Below, piece by piece: positions 48,721 to 60,960 of a stretch of 64,000 nt of DNA. The stretch is from positions 35,020,213 through 35,084,212 of the forward strand of contig OZ234493.1 of NCBI GenBank assembly GCA_965153455.1. Direction: 5' to 3'. Position 1 is the stretch's first letter; each line of letters begins with the position of its first letter. The notes under the pieces are model-generated. The model was not told the DNA's origin. It did no database searches and worked only from the letters and a program-made list of their open reading frames with translations. This stretch comes from Sphagnum compactum (Eukaryota > Bryophyta > Sphagnopsida > Sphagnales). The position numbers and the translations under genes are program-made.

Positions 48721-49432
48721 AATACATCTGTACCATAGGATTTGTGTTGATGGTATAACATGATGCATGATGACATAATGCATGATAGAATATGATGCTT
48801 TGATACATTGCCATTTTTGATACCAGAACAAAATGTTGTGCGAATACATATCGTCATACAACATACATCGCTGACATACCATACTCACATACACACACAA
48901 ACACTTAACATGGACGAGAGCATACACAAATACATGTGTACCACAACTGCACACTATATGTTATAGCTAACACACATATGGTCATGACAAAAATAAAACC
49001 AAAATTATCGCTAATCCTTGCAATATTTATTACTAAGTAAAAACCAATTTTACTAACAATCATGCTGTTCTCACTCACATGCACACATTTTCATATTGGG
49101 ACACGATGCCCCCGACTTGAAAAAGGAACTAATGTAGGCACTTGCCATCAAAACTTGGCGATCGTTTTATGCTGCTGGGGGAGATAGATCATCATGGGTT
49201 TGTACAAATAGTTTTGGGGAAAATGATTTTTGGGTATCTTGCACTTTCAATTTCTCAAAATCCATCCCTACAGAATATCTCAATGTCATTGCATTTTTTG
49301 TGGACATATCACCTGGATGATATGGCCTGAGGAAATTGTTAAATCCTCCTTTCATGACATTTTTTTGGACCATTTATACTACATTACTATAAACTAGCAT
49401 GAGAAATTGAGCTTTCATCTAGTGTTGGTAAA
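48721..49432. other. Intergenic DNA, nothing recognised
   Basis: AT-rich sequence with CA/TACA-rich stretches near 48840-48960. No gene or transposon ends are visible. Confidence 0.5.
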
Positions 49433-49699
49433 ATGGCAGGCATTCTCTCGGTGCTGAAAGGGGTGAACTTCATGGAGAAGCTTATTATGGGTTTGACAAC
49501 ATCTAGGTTCTCTTTCAATGTTGTTGAGAGAGTTGTGAACCTCTCTGTCATAAGTGCTCAGACTGTTGTTGGCCTGTCCATCAAGCTGAAGGTTTGGAAG
49601 TGGATCAGAGCTAAACAGTTTGTGGACGTTTTAAAAGGCGGATTGCACACATTTGTGGGGAAATTGCAGCAACACAAGCTACTACAGAATTCTTCCTGA
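49433..49699 (+). CDS. Hypothetical 88-residue frame, possible gene fragment
   Basis: ATG-started frame whose base composition is more gene-like than its surroundings. It encodes an amphipathic sequence (NVVERVVNLSVISAQTVVGL) with no recognisable domain. Downstream to about 50150 the DNA stays GC-richer, and other frames look partly coding (for example LRKLEECNTQFQTRSALSG) but are broken by stops. It could be a remnant of a larger gene. Low confidence that it is expressed. Confidence 0.22.
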   Translation: MAGILSVLKGVNFMEKLIMGLTTSRFSFNVVERVVNLSVISAQTVVGLSIKLKVWKWIRAKQFVDVLKGGLHTFVGKLQQHKLLQNSS

Positions 49700-50159
49700 G
49701 GAGATCAGGATCTGACTTTAAGAAAATTGGAGGAGTGTAATACTCAGTTTCAAACACGCTCAGCTCTTTCTGGTATACTTCGTCCCAGTGACACTGGACA
49801 CATGTCTCCCTGGTAATCCCTCATGTAGCTTATAAGAATAGGGGTACTGGTCTGACAGTGGGGAATTTGGTAAGCACAGGTTGGACGTGGTTGGGTCAGC
49901 TTGTACAGAAGGGTTGGAAACCAAGAAGAAGTATCTGTTTGTGCAGTTAGAACTTGGGATGCTGAAGAGTATGGCATGGTTTATAGTTTATACTCCTCAA
50001 AGTGATCAGTTAATACCAAACTCATTGAGTAAGGGTTTCCAGTGCCATTGCAACATTCAAAGAGCTCTGAGTCAAGATAATACATGTGAGAAGTGTAATC
50101 TTCAGCAAGAGGCGATACACATTTTTTTAATCTCCTCCTTCAACCCATGAAGTACTGAT

Positions 50160-52660
50160 GAAAACAAACCATGTCAATATGAACAGTTGGTTCCTTAAAA
50201 ATGGGACAGTTGGGACAGAACAACCCCAACACTCACATTTGTATTTTACAATCATATTTGGTTGCAATTTATGGTACTGTTATGAATGGTTGCGCCTCTT
50301 ACATGTGAGCAGGCTGGTAGTATTGGCATTGGGATGACATGCTCAAGCTGCTTGCTTGAGCAACCATCAATCACTAGTAACTGCCATGAAAATTAAAGAA
50401 AGAATCTGTCTCACTGGAAGAGCAGCAGAACTGGGCAAAGATGTTTGAAAGTGTAAAGTGTGAGTTGGTTGAAGTCTGGTGCTGAATACGATAATGGGTT
50501 TATGTCACTTGGAAATTATGCCTAATTTTTCTGAAAATTTGGAAAGAAATCTATGAATGTAGATGGCTGCTAAATGTGCAAGTTCTCTACTTCTGTTTTC
50601 ACTCGTCAACTCTGAAAATGGTGGCTCAATTTTCCACAATATTGATATTGCATTCCCACATGCTTGTTTTGGCAATTTATGAGAGACAGGGCACAGGAGG
50701 AAGGACAGCATGAGACATATGCTTTTCATGTTTACCTTGGGAGTGTAGAAGCTGGAGTATCAAGTCTGGTCACATGTATCCAAGAGCTTCGGCATAAAAC
50801 TTACATTGTGTGATGTTTTACCATCAACTTTTGTTGGGTGTCTGAAACATATTATTCTCTTCTATATTGCTGCAAGCTAAACTCCAGGGCCAATCCTTTT
50901 CTTAAGCATGTTGAAAATGCAAATTTTCTGTGGGTTTTCTTCTTGCTCAATTGTTGCCTTTTTCTCTCAGCATCTGTGCTAGATGAGATGTTAGGCCCAA
51001 CACCTTCTTGACAAGAGCTTCACTATCCATCAGATGGCTATCAGTGTGTTGCGGATGATAGGTGCCTATTGCTGGGTTGGCAAGATCACGCTTCTTTTTG
51101 CAATATCTTCATGGAATTCAATTTGATATGACTGCATGCTAATTAAACAACCTTCTCTTCCTTTGTCCAATTTTCGTAGGTACTCTGTTGACCACCAGTC
51201 AGGACTTAATTTTTGGTAAACTCAGAAGTTTGGTCAACTTGTGGATTTAGAGATACATGCTCCATCGTTCTGGATGCATCTTAAGGTTTTACAAAGTTAT
51301 CTTCCAAGGATACGTAGTGCATCCAAGATGGAAGAAGACTGATGTTTGTAAACTGTCAATTAGCATATTGATCATTCCATCTACAAAAAGGATGCAAGTC
51401 ACTTATGCAAGGACATCAGTTGGTCTTGCATGATTGTCGGACAGCCATGACATGTCAGGACTTACTTCCATAAGGCTTAAAGTACTGATGAACAATGTCC
51501 AATTTGAAAATTGAGGAAATTTCCAATTTTAGTGAGATGATCCAAAGATTGTTTGATCAGTACTCATCTTTGGAAGTTTCAATGGCCTCCTATTGAGCTG
51601 GTCTGCATTGAAAGTTTCCTAAAACTCCATAAATACTTAAAACGTTCCTCCAATTCACCAAGGCACCAGTTTTAGTCATCACATTCAAACCTTTCTGCCC
51701 AAATAGGCTGTTTAAAAAAAAGCCAAGTGGTAGTGACTACTTACCCCTGATCTGATAGTATGCAGGCCACACAAAGAATACAATAGTGGAACAGAATGAC
51801 TCTCAAAATCTGTGCCCATTCTCATGGGGATTGCCTAAGAAAATAACACTTACATGTGAAGGATGTTGAACCAACAACCACTTGCAATTGCACATATGCA
51901 CACATACGATATTGTTTCGTGAGTTGTTAATGCAAGAGCCTACGAAGGAGAAATTATGACAGTAACTCACGACCCTCCCCTGTTGCAGTATGAAGCTTCA
52001 TCTATAGTGTAGTTCTAGACTGCTGTCTGCTAAGTCTAGTTCTGACACTTCTAAGTAATGATAATGCAACAGCACATGAAGAGACAATGCAATGATTGTC
52101 TGTAGCACTGTCCACTGCTCTTAAGGATTCTGAAAGAAGCCAACAACTTCAAATTAAAGCACAACTGGAATCGTCATAGTTTGAGTCTCTGGGCATTCAC
52201 AAAAGCATAACAATCCAGTCCCAACCTGCAGATTTTCTCAAGGATATGTGCCATTTTTTGTTATGAAAATCATGTCATCATGTACAAGGAAGAACTGAAG
52301 AAACTATACCTGCTCATACTTCATGGTGGCAATTCGTGTTCTTCCTACTCAAGCCCAGCTCTTCCTTGCAAACTGGGGGTGAAACACAGCACCGTCATCT
52401 GTCACACATGCACACCCCTTTTCCCTAACTCGGGCACATCTGTTGTGAATCAACACACTGATCCCAACAATCCTGGCAAGTTCAGGAAAAAAATTCCAAC
52501 ATGTGGTCGAGCTGGAATCCCTGACTTGCATTAACTGGGATCTGCTCAATGAAGATGTTCTCAAGTGGGTGTTCACCATGCATCTTTATTTTTAGTAGAG
52601 TTACAAAAGATCAAGGCAGGGACTCAGCCAGGAGCTTGGGTAGCACTTTGAGAAACTCAC
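50160..52660. other. Intergenic DNA downstream of the ADA1 gene
   Basis: No long frames, tandem repeats or transposon ends noticed over 2.5 kb. The right-hand end includes the 3' flank of the minus-strand ADA1-type gene. Confidence 0.5.
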
Positions 52661-52664
52661 TTAC

Positions 52665-54050
52665 TCAGGACATAATGCGAAGCAAGATCCTCTCCAAATG
52701 AATGGGAAAATTTTCTCCAAGTAGATGGTGGTGGAGATCCATAGCTACATAGAAATCAAGTGGCGTGATTCCACTAAAGCCCTTTTCTCCACCCTCTGAA
52801 GTAGCATCTGCTGAAACCCCAGTGCTATCCTTTAACCACAAGCCATGAACAAGATTTTGCTGTGGCAAAGAGCTAGCCTCCCTCTTCCGCTCTTTCTCCA
52901 AATACCCTGCACCACCATTCTCTTTACAAGAAGCCAATTTTTCTCTGTTTCCAGCTCGTTTTGATTGAACCAGCTCAATTGTTGGCTTTATCAATGCCTT
53001 GAGGTAAAGGTCCAGGGCTAAGTTGACCACATTTGCACATTCAGCACTGACCCCTTGCAATCCATTCTCCACAACTGCACCCTGTTGAATTCGTCGCTGC
53101 ATTGTCTCTGTGTCTGGCAGATCACTTGCAGTGAGGCAGTCAACATCCAATGCATCCCCCAGCAATGTATGTGTGATGCGCCCTGGCAGCATGGACACAC
53201 CTGCTGCCCAGCTTGCACTACTCGGTATACAAAATGATATGCCTAATGGTGGCTGGAGATAACTGTTCATCCAGAGGACTTCCTGCTCATCATCATCATC
53301 ATCCTCATCTTCCACATCCTCTATGTCTTCATCTTCCTCCACCTCTTCCTCTTGCTCCATCTCACTACCTGTCACTTCAGATTTGACATCTGCATTATTC
53401 GAGTGGTGGTCACCATACCTGGGTCGCTTCGAAGGGGGCACACTTGGGCTATTATCAAGATTCAAAAGCTCAAAAGCTGAGTTTGATTGCTGCAATGGCC
53501 TCAGGAGATCTGGTGAGGCAAGGTTGCCATTTTCCAAAGCCCTAGGTGCTTCATCCTCACTGGGGGTGCCTTGTGAAGTTGATGCTTCTGCCCTGTGGTT
53601 CCCAAGAGGGCTAGGCCTTTCTGTGGCCTTGCGGTCGCGGAAACCTGGTCGCCCTTGATGTGGTGAGATTACAAAACCATCTCCATTTGACCTGATCCCT
53701 TGCACTCCAGGGGATGGTGGTGTTGGAGAACCTTCAGAGGGAGTTACTGGCTTGCGTCGTATACCTTTTACAGGCTTGGAGATGTCATAGACAGGAGAAG
53801 GCAGAACTGGTGCCTCTGCACAGTATGCATTGGTGAAGATTGCCCGCACAAACTGGTTATGGAGGACAAGATTCTCCTTTCCAATTGTCAATGGGACAAG
53901 TCTGTCAAGCTCACCCTTAGTCAGCCGGTAGCTCAGAAAGCTTGAAAGCAGACCACAGTACTGTGACTCCTTTGCTGGTCCCAGCAGCTTCAAAAACTTG
54001 GACTTGAACTCCTGTAGATTGATCCGTGCAGTGCGCTGTGGGGGCGCCAT
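52665..54050 (-). CDS. SAGA co-activator subunit ADA1/HFI1 (TADA1-type)
   Basis: A core structural subunit of the SAGA histone-acetyltransferase complex, nuclear. One uninterrupted exon of 461 residues. The N-terminal domain (about 8-76) has RINLQEFKSKFLKLLG, FLSYRLTKGELDRL and IGKENLVLHNQFVRAIFTNAY, the plant HFI1/ADA1 signature that includes a histone-fold-like region. A Pro/Ser-rich linker follows, then a long acidic run (about 230-257, Glu/Asp), the conserved YLQPPLGISFC, and a C-terminal helical region. I chose the ATG at 54050. A TTTGCAG acceptor lies 12 bases upstream of it on the gene strand, so a 5'-UTR intron probably precedes the single coding exon, as is common in this family. Function is from family knowledge; the plant proteins are less studied than yeast Hfi1. 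Confidence 0.85.
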   Translation of the reverse strand: MAPPQRTARINLQEFKSKFLKLLGPAKESQYCGLLSSFLSYRLTKGELDRLVPLTIGKENLVLHNQFVRAIFTNAYCAEAPVLPSPVYDISKPVKGIRRKPVTPSEGSPTPPSPGVQGIRSNGDGFVISPHQGRPGFRDRKATERPSPLGNHRAEASTSQGTPSEDEAPRALENGNLASPDLLRPLQQSNSAFELLNLDNSPSVPPSKRPRYGDHHSNNADVKSEVTGSEMEQEEEVEEDEDIEDVEDEDDDDDEQEVLWMNSYLQPPLGISFCIPSSASWAAGVSMLPGRITHTLLGDALDVDCLTASDLPDTETMQRRIQQGAVVENGLQGVSAECANVVNLALDLYLKALIKPTIELVQSKRAGNREKLASCKENGGAGYLEKERKREASSLPQQNLVHGLWLKDSTGVSADATSEGGEKGFSGITPLDFYVAMDLHHHLLGENFPIHLERILLRIMS

Positions 54051-55352
54051 TTGTGCACCCCCCTGCAACCAAACCTTCTTCCTCCCTCTCTCTGTCTTTC
54101 TTGCTCCAAGGGTTTACTACATTACAAAACCTTGAGTAACAACCCCACCCAGAACCATTCCTATTGCTGCAGCATCATGTCGCTGCAACCATTCAACCCT
54201 CCTACACAATCTGTCCCACATTTGAAGCCTTCTTTTCTGGAACCTATGTGATGAGATTGTACCACCCAAGCCAAATCACTTCTCTGAAAAACCTGCAAAC
54301 CCTGTTCAAAAGCCTTCCATCCCTGTACAAACATCCCTACTTCTAATGCCCCAGAAGACAGACTAATCGATCTCTTTGTTTTCTTTTTTCTTCTTCACAA
54401 AAGCGAACTTGTTCCTAGAGTTGCAGAAAACATGATCCACCACTCCTCTCCCTTCCTCTCTCTCTCTCTCTCCTTCTCTGCCTCCGTTTTGCTTCTGAAC
54501 TAAATACTTCTTTTGCACGTCCGGACTACCACCGTTTCCTGTACTTCATGGACTACAGTGACGTGAAGGTGGAGTAACAGGCAGGAAAGGTGAACAGGAT
54601 CAAGAGGTGATGTGTAGTTTCGAATACTATCAACCTATCTATCTCCATTTTTTCACAAAGAAGAGATTGATCACCACCAAAGTCTTCATCATGTACAAAG
54701 TTTGTACAAGGTTTCTATGCTTTCTGTGAGACTTCCAGCCTGACGAGTTGAAAGACAATTTGCGAGGAGCGGGTCCAGAGGTAGGGGCATAATCCGTGAG
54801 AGGCAAAACACACATACACAGACAGACAGAGACACACACAGAACAAAAACCCTAGAGTAGCAAATGCTTTCATCAGGAAACGCTCCGCAATGCGCATGTG
54901 AGACTTAAACTTTCAGAAAAGCTTTGCCACTTTGTCTCACACTCTTGCTTTTTTCAGGAAGAGAAATTTGCATCTCAGTATCATCATCGTCATAATCATC
55001 AGCAGATTGATCAGAAAGTGGATCATGACAAGGACCGGAAAGAACACAAAAACCACACGACAAACCCACCACCTCCTCCTGATTCTCCTTCCTGGAATGA
55101 TATTTGCTAGAGAGCTTCCACAACTCCCCACACGCTACTAACTTACATCAAATCGAAGCAGAGCTTCATTTCTTCCCTGTCTTTCTCTCTCTCCCTCTCA
55201 ACAGACAAGACGAATTCTGTGCTTCCAAGCTCGCGCACACTCGGCTCCTCCCTCGCTTGATCGCTCGCTCGTTTGTCTGCGGGGCGACAACAGACAACGC
55301 TCTCTGGTGCACGCCCGGGGGACGCGGTCGGTAGAGAAACTGCGAATGGTCA
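54051..55352 (-). promoter_or_regulatory. Probable 5' leader, intron and promoter of the ADA1 gene
   Basis: Includes a (TC)n tract at about 54455-54471 and a GC-rich, pyrimidine-tract-containing block at 55170-55340 that looks like a plant core promoter/leader. Short frames on both strands (for example 54898-55110) are not convincing. The exact leader exon and intron donor were not determined. Confidence 0.4.
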
Positions 55353-56160
55353 GCTCTGGATGGATGAATCGGGATGAAGACCGGGGGTTCTGTTCGTTTC
55401 TTTTGGGTGCTCAACAGACCAGAATGCACAAGAGAGAAAAAACAGCATGCAAGGCTTAGTTCTGGATGGATGAATGGGGATGAAGACGAGGGTTCGTTCT
55501 GTTCGTTGCTTTTGGGTGCTCAACAGACCAGAATGCACCAGAGAAAACAACATGCAAGCCTTCTTAGTTCTGGATGGATGAATGGGGATGAAAGACGAGG
55601 GTTCGTTCTGTTCGTTGCTTTTGGGTGCTCAACAGACCAGAATGCACCAGAGAAAACAACATGCAAGCCTTCTTAGTTCTGGATGGATGAAGGGGGATGA
55701 AGACGAGGGTTCGTTCTGTTCGTTGCTTTTGGGTGCTCAACAGACCAGAATGCTGCACCAGAGAAAACAACATGCAAGCCTTCTTAGTTCTGGATGGATG
55801 AATGTGGATGAAGAGGGGGGTTCTGTTCGTTTATTTCGGGTGCTCAACAGACCAGAATGTACAAAAGAACACAACATGCAACGCTTAGTTCTGGATGGAT
55901 GAATAGGGATGAAGACGAGCTTCTGTTCGTTGGTTTTGGGTGCTCAACAGACCTGGATGCACAAGAGAAAACAACATGCAAGGCTTTAGTTCTGGATGGA
56001 TGAATGGGGATGAAGACGGGGTTCTGTTCGTTGGTTTTGAGTGCTCAACACACCAGAATGCACAAGAAAAGACAACATGCAAGCCTTAGTTCTGGATGGA
56101 TGGATGAATGTGATGACGAGGGGGGTTCTGTTCATTGCTTTCGGGTGGGCAACAGACCAC
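55353..56160. repeat. ~105-bp tandem array upstream of the ADA1 gene
   Basis: Eight copies start at about 55353, 55460, 55568, 55678, 55788, 55889, 55990 and 56090 (spacing 107, 108, 110, 110, 101, 101, 100 bp). Each contains TTCTGGATGGATGAAT, GGGTGCTCAACAGACC and ACAACATGCAAG. Copies 3-5 are nearly identical and carry the same extra bases. Frames stay open on both strands because the unit lacks stops in some frames; I do not regard them as genes. Confidence 0.95.
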
Positions 56161-56269
56161 AAAGAGAAAATCATCCAAAGATTCACGGAACCTTGGATGA
56201 CATGCCTTTGCTGCCAGAATTGCTCGTTGTGCATTCAAAAACAACAAGAGTTCATTTCTGCTAAGTAGC

Positions 56270-56930
56270 AATTGCATTTCGTTCATGAAAGTTTGTGGCG
56301 AAGAAGAATTGCTTCATGATATTTTGAGGCAACATTTGCTCCAACAAATTATGAGATTGTAGAACACAAAAAACATGCAAATCTTTGCTTGCTTGCTTTT
56401 CTGATTCATGGAACTTAGACGATGTGAAGAGGTGGTAGAGTTGCTTAATGCACATTCAAAAACATCAATTTGTTTTGACAAGTAGCTAGCAATCACATTT
56501 GTTCACAAAACTTTGCAATGAAGAAGAGGAATTGCTTATAATGTTTCGAAACAACGTTTGCTCCAACAAATTATTAGATTGTAGAAGAGAAATTTATATG
56601 CAAATCCTTGGCTTTGCTTATTTGTTTGCTTGCGTCTAATTGCTGGAAGGACAATGATGCAAAAACTCAGAGAATTGATTAATGCACATTTAAACAACAA
56701 AAAAATTTCTACTAAATAGCAATCACTTAACAATCACATTTATTTATGAAGCTTTTCAAATGAAGAATTGCTTAATGATGTTTTGAAACAACCTTTTAAA
56801 TCTTTGCTAGTTTGGTCCTTTTGATTTGTGCAAGGATGATGCAAAGTGTTGCTAGAATTTCTTGATGTGCATTTCAACAACAATTATCTAATGATAATCA
56901 CCTTTTGTTCAATTTCTCAATGAAACATGC
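56270..56930. repeat. ~230-bp tandem repeat, three diverged copies
   Basis: The landmark GAATTGCTT...ATGAT/ATAAT..TTT is at about 56307, 56529 and 56765 (spacing 222 and 236 bp). Each copy continues with GCTCCAACAAATTAT (copies 1 and 2), ATGCAAATC(T/C)TTG and a TGATGTGCATT-like segment. It abuts the ~105-bp array but is a different sequence family. Confidence 0.85.
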
Positions 56931-56999
56931 AAATTTTACGTTCTTGCTTCTTTCAAGGAAGGATGATGTAAAGAATTAATTAGAGCATATGTGACATAA

Positions 57000-59730
57000 A
57001 AGTAGGGTGATGAAACCTTAATGGATGGAAACGTCATCACATCAATTGTTGAAAAGTGAAAGTTTGAGGAAAGGCTTGTGGACAATTTTTCTTTGCATCT
57101 GTGTTTTTTTGTTTCTTGCAAATTATGTGGGACGACATGGTTATAGTGATTTCTAGTTTTTACAACCTTCGACATTTAGAGTTGTCTGGTTATTTTTCAT
57201 TTTTAGTGTGTGAGAACGATTTTTGTGTTGTGGTTTGGAGGATGCAAGTCATGAAGCAAATAGTGTTATGTCTTAACCACCATATGAATAAATAAATAAA
57301 TAGCGCGTGGTATATGTAGCCATTGGGAGATACATATATTCATGTACATACTCCTACATTTCGATTTGACTTATGATGTACTTGCATAATCAACAAAGTA
57401 AATAATCATGATTTCCACATGGGTGAGTACATGTGAAAACTAAAAAATGCTTATGAACACAAAAATGTCAACGTGAAAAGTGAATTTAAGACATGGAATA
57501 CATTTGATCAGGTTCACAATCCATTTAACTTCAATCATCATATTTTGTGTTGAATTTTCATGACAAATATTTTCAAATAGTAAGAAAAAACATGTATGTT
57601 TGTATGGGGGATTTGATATTTACCTTCTTTATACCAATTTCCCTCTTCATTTCAAACACTTGCAGCTATTGACACTTCAATTGTCTTATCTCTTTTGGGC
57701 CTTAATTGGTTAGAGGAACACAACACTTTAATTCGTAGGATGAAAAGTAGTATAATAAAAGAATGGAAACATATGAAAAAAGAGGTAACCCCTTGACCAA
57801 TGTGTTGAATAAGCCTACAAGTGCACTTGCCACAATGGTCAATGGCATGCCTATTTTATAACATAAAAGATTTTGTTTCATTACATTTGTGAATAAGGAT
57901 GATTATGTTAAATTATGGTTTGCATAGAGGATAACTAATTATTATGTTAAAGAAGCACCAACATGTAATCATTGATGACCTTGGATAAGATTGCTATAAT
58001 TTAAAGAATCCCAAAAAATGGCATAATGTTCTTTCAAAATCTTTTACAAAAATGGAGGGGTAGAAGAAGAAAGTTTGAAAACAAAATTGTGGTGAAATAT
58101 GAAAAAAAGTGATTCATCACACAATGGATTTTCCTTTTATGTTATGTTCGATCAAAATCATTATAAATGATGAAATGTTTAACAATTCATAGTTGGATCA
58201 TTTGAATTGAATTGAATTATATTTTAAAAGTAAGCAAAAATGTACAACTAGGTTCATAATTAGATGCCACCTTGCCTAGTTCAAACCAAAAATCCCATAT
58301 CATACATTAATGTGAAATATATTGATTTTGGGCAAAGCAATAATGGTTATCAAATAGATGCAATGATTTATTTAGTTTATGAAAAATTGTTAGAGTGGCT
58401 ATCATGGGCATGTGTGAATAGGACATTGTGGAAATTATGTGGGGGAATTGATCAATTAAAGTGATGAAATAAATTTGGATCCAACTGAAAAGACATGATA
58501 AAAATATAACCACATCAAATGGTGTGGCAAACTAAATTTGTAAGCATGATTATACATGGCTACTTAGTCGTGCAATACATTGAAATTTTGGTGAACATTT
58601 CAAATTACAAACCTATTTCTTTGGTAGCACAAGAAATTATTTGATCAAATAATGGCAACAAACTAGATTACAAAGCCATAATTTAAAATAGAATTGATGG
58701 GAAAAAATTGCTTATTAGGTCAATCATGGGGAGATTGAACCTTAATTCTTCATTAAAAAAACTTTGCTATTATAACACAAATGTCTTACCTTAACCACAC
58801 CCCACACAAGTTATAACCTAAATAATTACAATTTACAAGTTGATAATTGCATAACATAAATTCATGCTAGTGGTCACTAATCATGAAACATGAACATAAA
58901 CAAAACCATCAAAATGGCATAACAAATTGAACATATAAGGTTAAAATTAAGGATGATTAATTTGGGATATGCCCAACGCATATTGCAAAGTTAACAACAA
59001 TTATAACCCCCTTGAATTTTTTTGTTGTTGATTCACATTGATATTTAGTCAATTTATAATTCTTCCATGCGTGCATAGTTTGTGCATGGGGGAAATGATT
59101 TAAGAGTAAATGATTGTTGTGAAAGCATACATACAAACAATCAAATCCAAGTGCATTGTGAAGTGATTGTAAAGCTTCAATTTTATAAACCCTAAAGGTG
59201 TTAAAAGTCTAGTCATTTACCACAAATCCCACAAGTTGGCAACATGTAATCTTAACCATTTTAATGAATTATAATTTTCTTTGTTTTAACATTATAAGAG
59301 CTTCAATAATTTGCACAAATGAATGACAATATTCATCACCTTTTTTGCAACATTGTAACCTTGAACAAATTGGTTCACAAATCTAGGGTTTGAAAATCCA
59401 ACAAAGGAACTATTAAAACCCCATTAGGCTCCACCCGTTTCAAAACACCAAAATAAGATTTCATAATAGATAGATGCATGAAAAAAATATTTTCAACATC
59501 AAATAATACTTAATATTGGGGAAAAACAATATTAGTGCCCAAAACATTCACAAGATTTTGATTAAGGAATTACATTGCTAGCTCCCTCATGAAACCTTTT
59601 GTAATTTATATGCATTTTGCTTTCACCTAATTCACAACCAACTAAAACTCAACCTTAAAAATTGGCATGAATGTCCCCACTTTTGTACCGTTTACATGCA
59701 ACCAATATTGACAACCATAAAAGAAAGAAA
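57000..59730. other. AT-rich intergenic DNA
   Basis: No gene recognised. Short AAT/AAAT tracts (for example 57285-57302) and scattered short frames only. Confidence 0.5.
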
Positions 59731-59731
59731 C

Positions 59732-60960
59732 CTATAATTCAACCCTTGTTGTTTGGTATGTCAACCATTGGAGCTGGATTTGGTTAAAAGTTTGGTCACA
59801 AACCTTGTTGAACAACATAAAAACATCATCCAAGTACTTCATCAAAGAATGTATGTACAACTTATAAAACTCCATTTGGTTTAGTTTCATGACAATCACA
59901 AAATAACAAATAAAAACATCCCTAGCTTGAATTTTTTTGATCAACACATGCATGGTGTGAAAAAATCTCATTATATCACTAACAAGATATCAAGGTTAAG
60001 AAGGTCTTCCATTTTTATTTTGGCCATAAGTGTTGTTTCCTCAACATATAGACCACCAAAGTAGGATACTTTTGCAAATCTTTCTTTTGTTGATGATAAC
60101 AAGTTCAATTAACGGGTCTTAATATTTCAATTTTTTTCAATACTTTCATTTCCAAAACCTTTGTAAGGTTTTGCAACTCCAATGTTTGCTTGGGACATTG
60201 AATGAAATATGTATATAAGGTATGTAGCAAACTTTCAATCCTAGAGACCATGAGAAAAAATGAAAGAAGGTTGAATTATAAGATTTGTTCTATGTGCAAC
60301 ACAATGAACACCAACCATATGAAGTGTTGCCATGTCGTTTAATTGTACTAAAACCCTTTGTGTTTGTATCAGAACACAACCACATCATTTGCACTAACAC
60401 ATACCATTTTCTCCCCTAGGTTAGTTTGTGTCACACCTCCAAATTCAACAATGCATCAAGAATGACTTTAGAAATGCTAGATCAACTCCTACCCCACCTA
60501 AGACCTCTTCCAAAATTAGTGATATTAGGCACCTTCCTTCATCCTTGTACAACATACACATGCAACACTTGATATTCAAGATTGATGGTGGTGACTAGTT
60601 GAAATCTCATTAATAAACATAGCCAAAAACTTAGAACTTGTAACAATATCTTTGGTTTTCTTCAACATAATGTCACAAATAAGTTTTGCAATACCCCACC
60701 CAACATTTTTACCCTAATGATTAGAGGAACATTATTGTTTTTCAAGAATTTGAAGAGGTATTTGATTGATTCCAAACTAGTCAGTGATCTACTTTCCCTC
60801 AAAAGCAAAAACTTATAAGCAAATTGGACCACATGTTTTTTAAATCTTTCTATTCGTTGATTTGCAATTGTTAAGCCATAGGTTTTAAACTTTTTATGTG
60901 CATCAACTTGTAGTTTCTTTTATGTTTGCAATTCATGTTGTACAACCAATTACCCATTAA
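59732..60960 (-). pseudogene. Decayed hAT-family transposase
   Basis: On the minus strand, fragments in the expected order match plant hAT/DUF4371-type transposases: TKDIVTSSKFLAMFINEIST (about 60600-60660), LEYQVLHVYVVQ (about 60540-60575), SKVILDALLNLE (about 60450), LHMVGVHCVAHRTNLIIQ (about 60265-60330), SRIESLLHTLYTYF (about 60200-60250) and then QARDVFICYFV and LDDVFMLFNKV (59800-59915). The reading frame is interrupted many times. No terminal repeats or 8-bp duplication were located, so this is an old relic. Confidence 0.72.

Noticed and set aside
54898-55110. Plus-strand His/Lys-rich frame after a TTTTTTCAG
   Set aside because: Looks like an exon start, but there is no partner exon, no family and it lies in the probable leader of the minus-strand ADA1 gene.
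55374-55902. Overlapping open frames across the ~105-bp array
   Set aside because: They repeat the same peptide with each unit and occur on both strands, as expected from a stop-poor tandem repeat.
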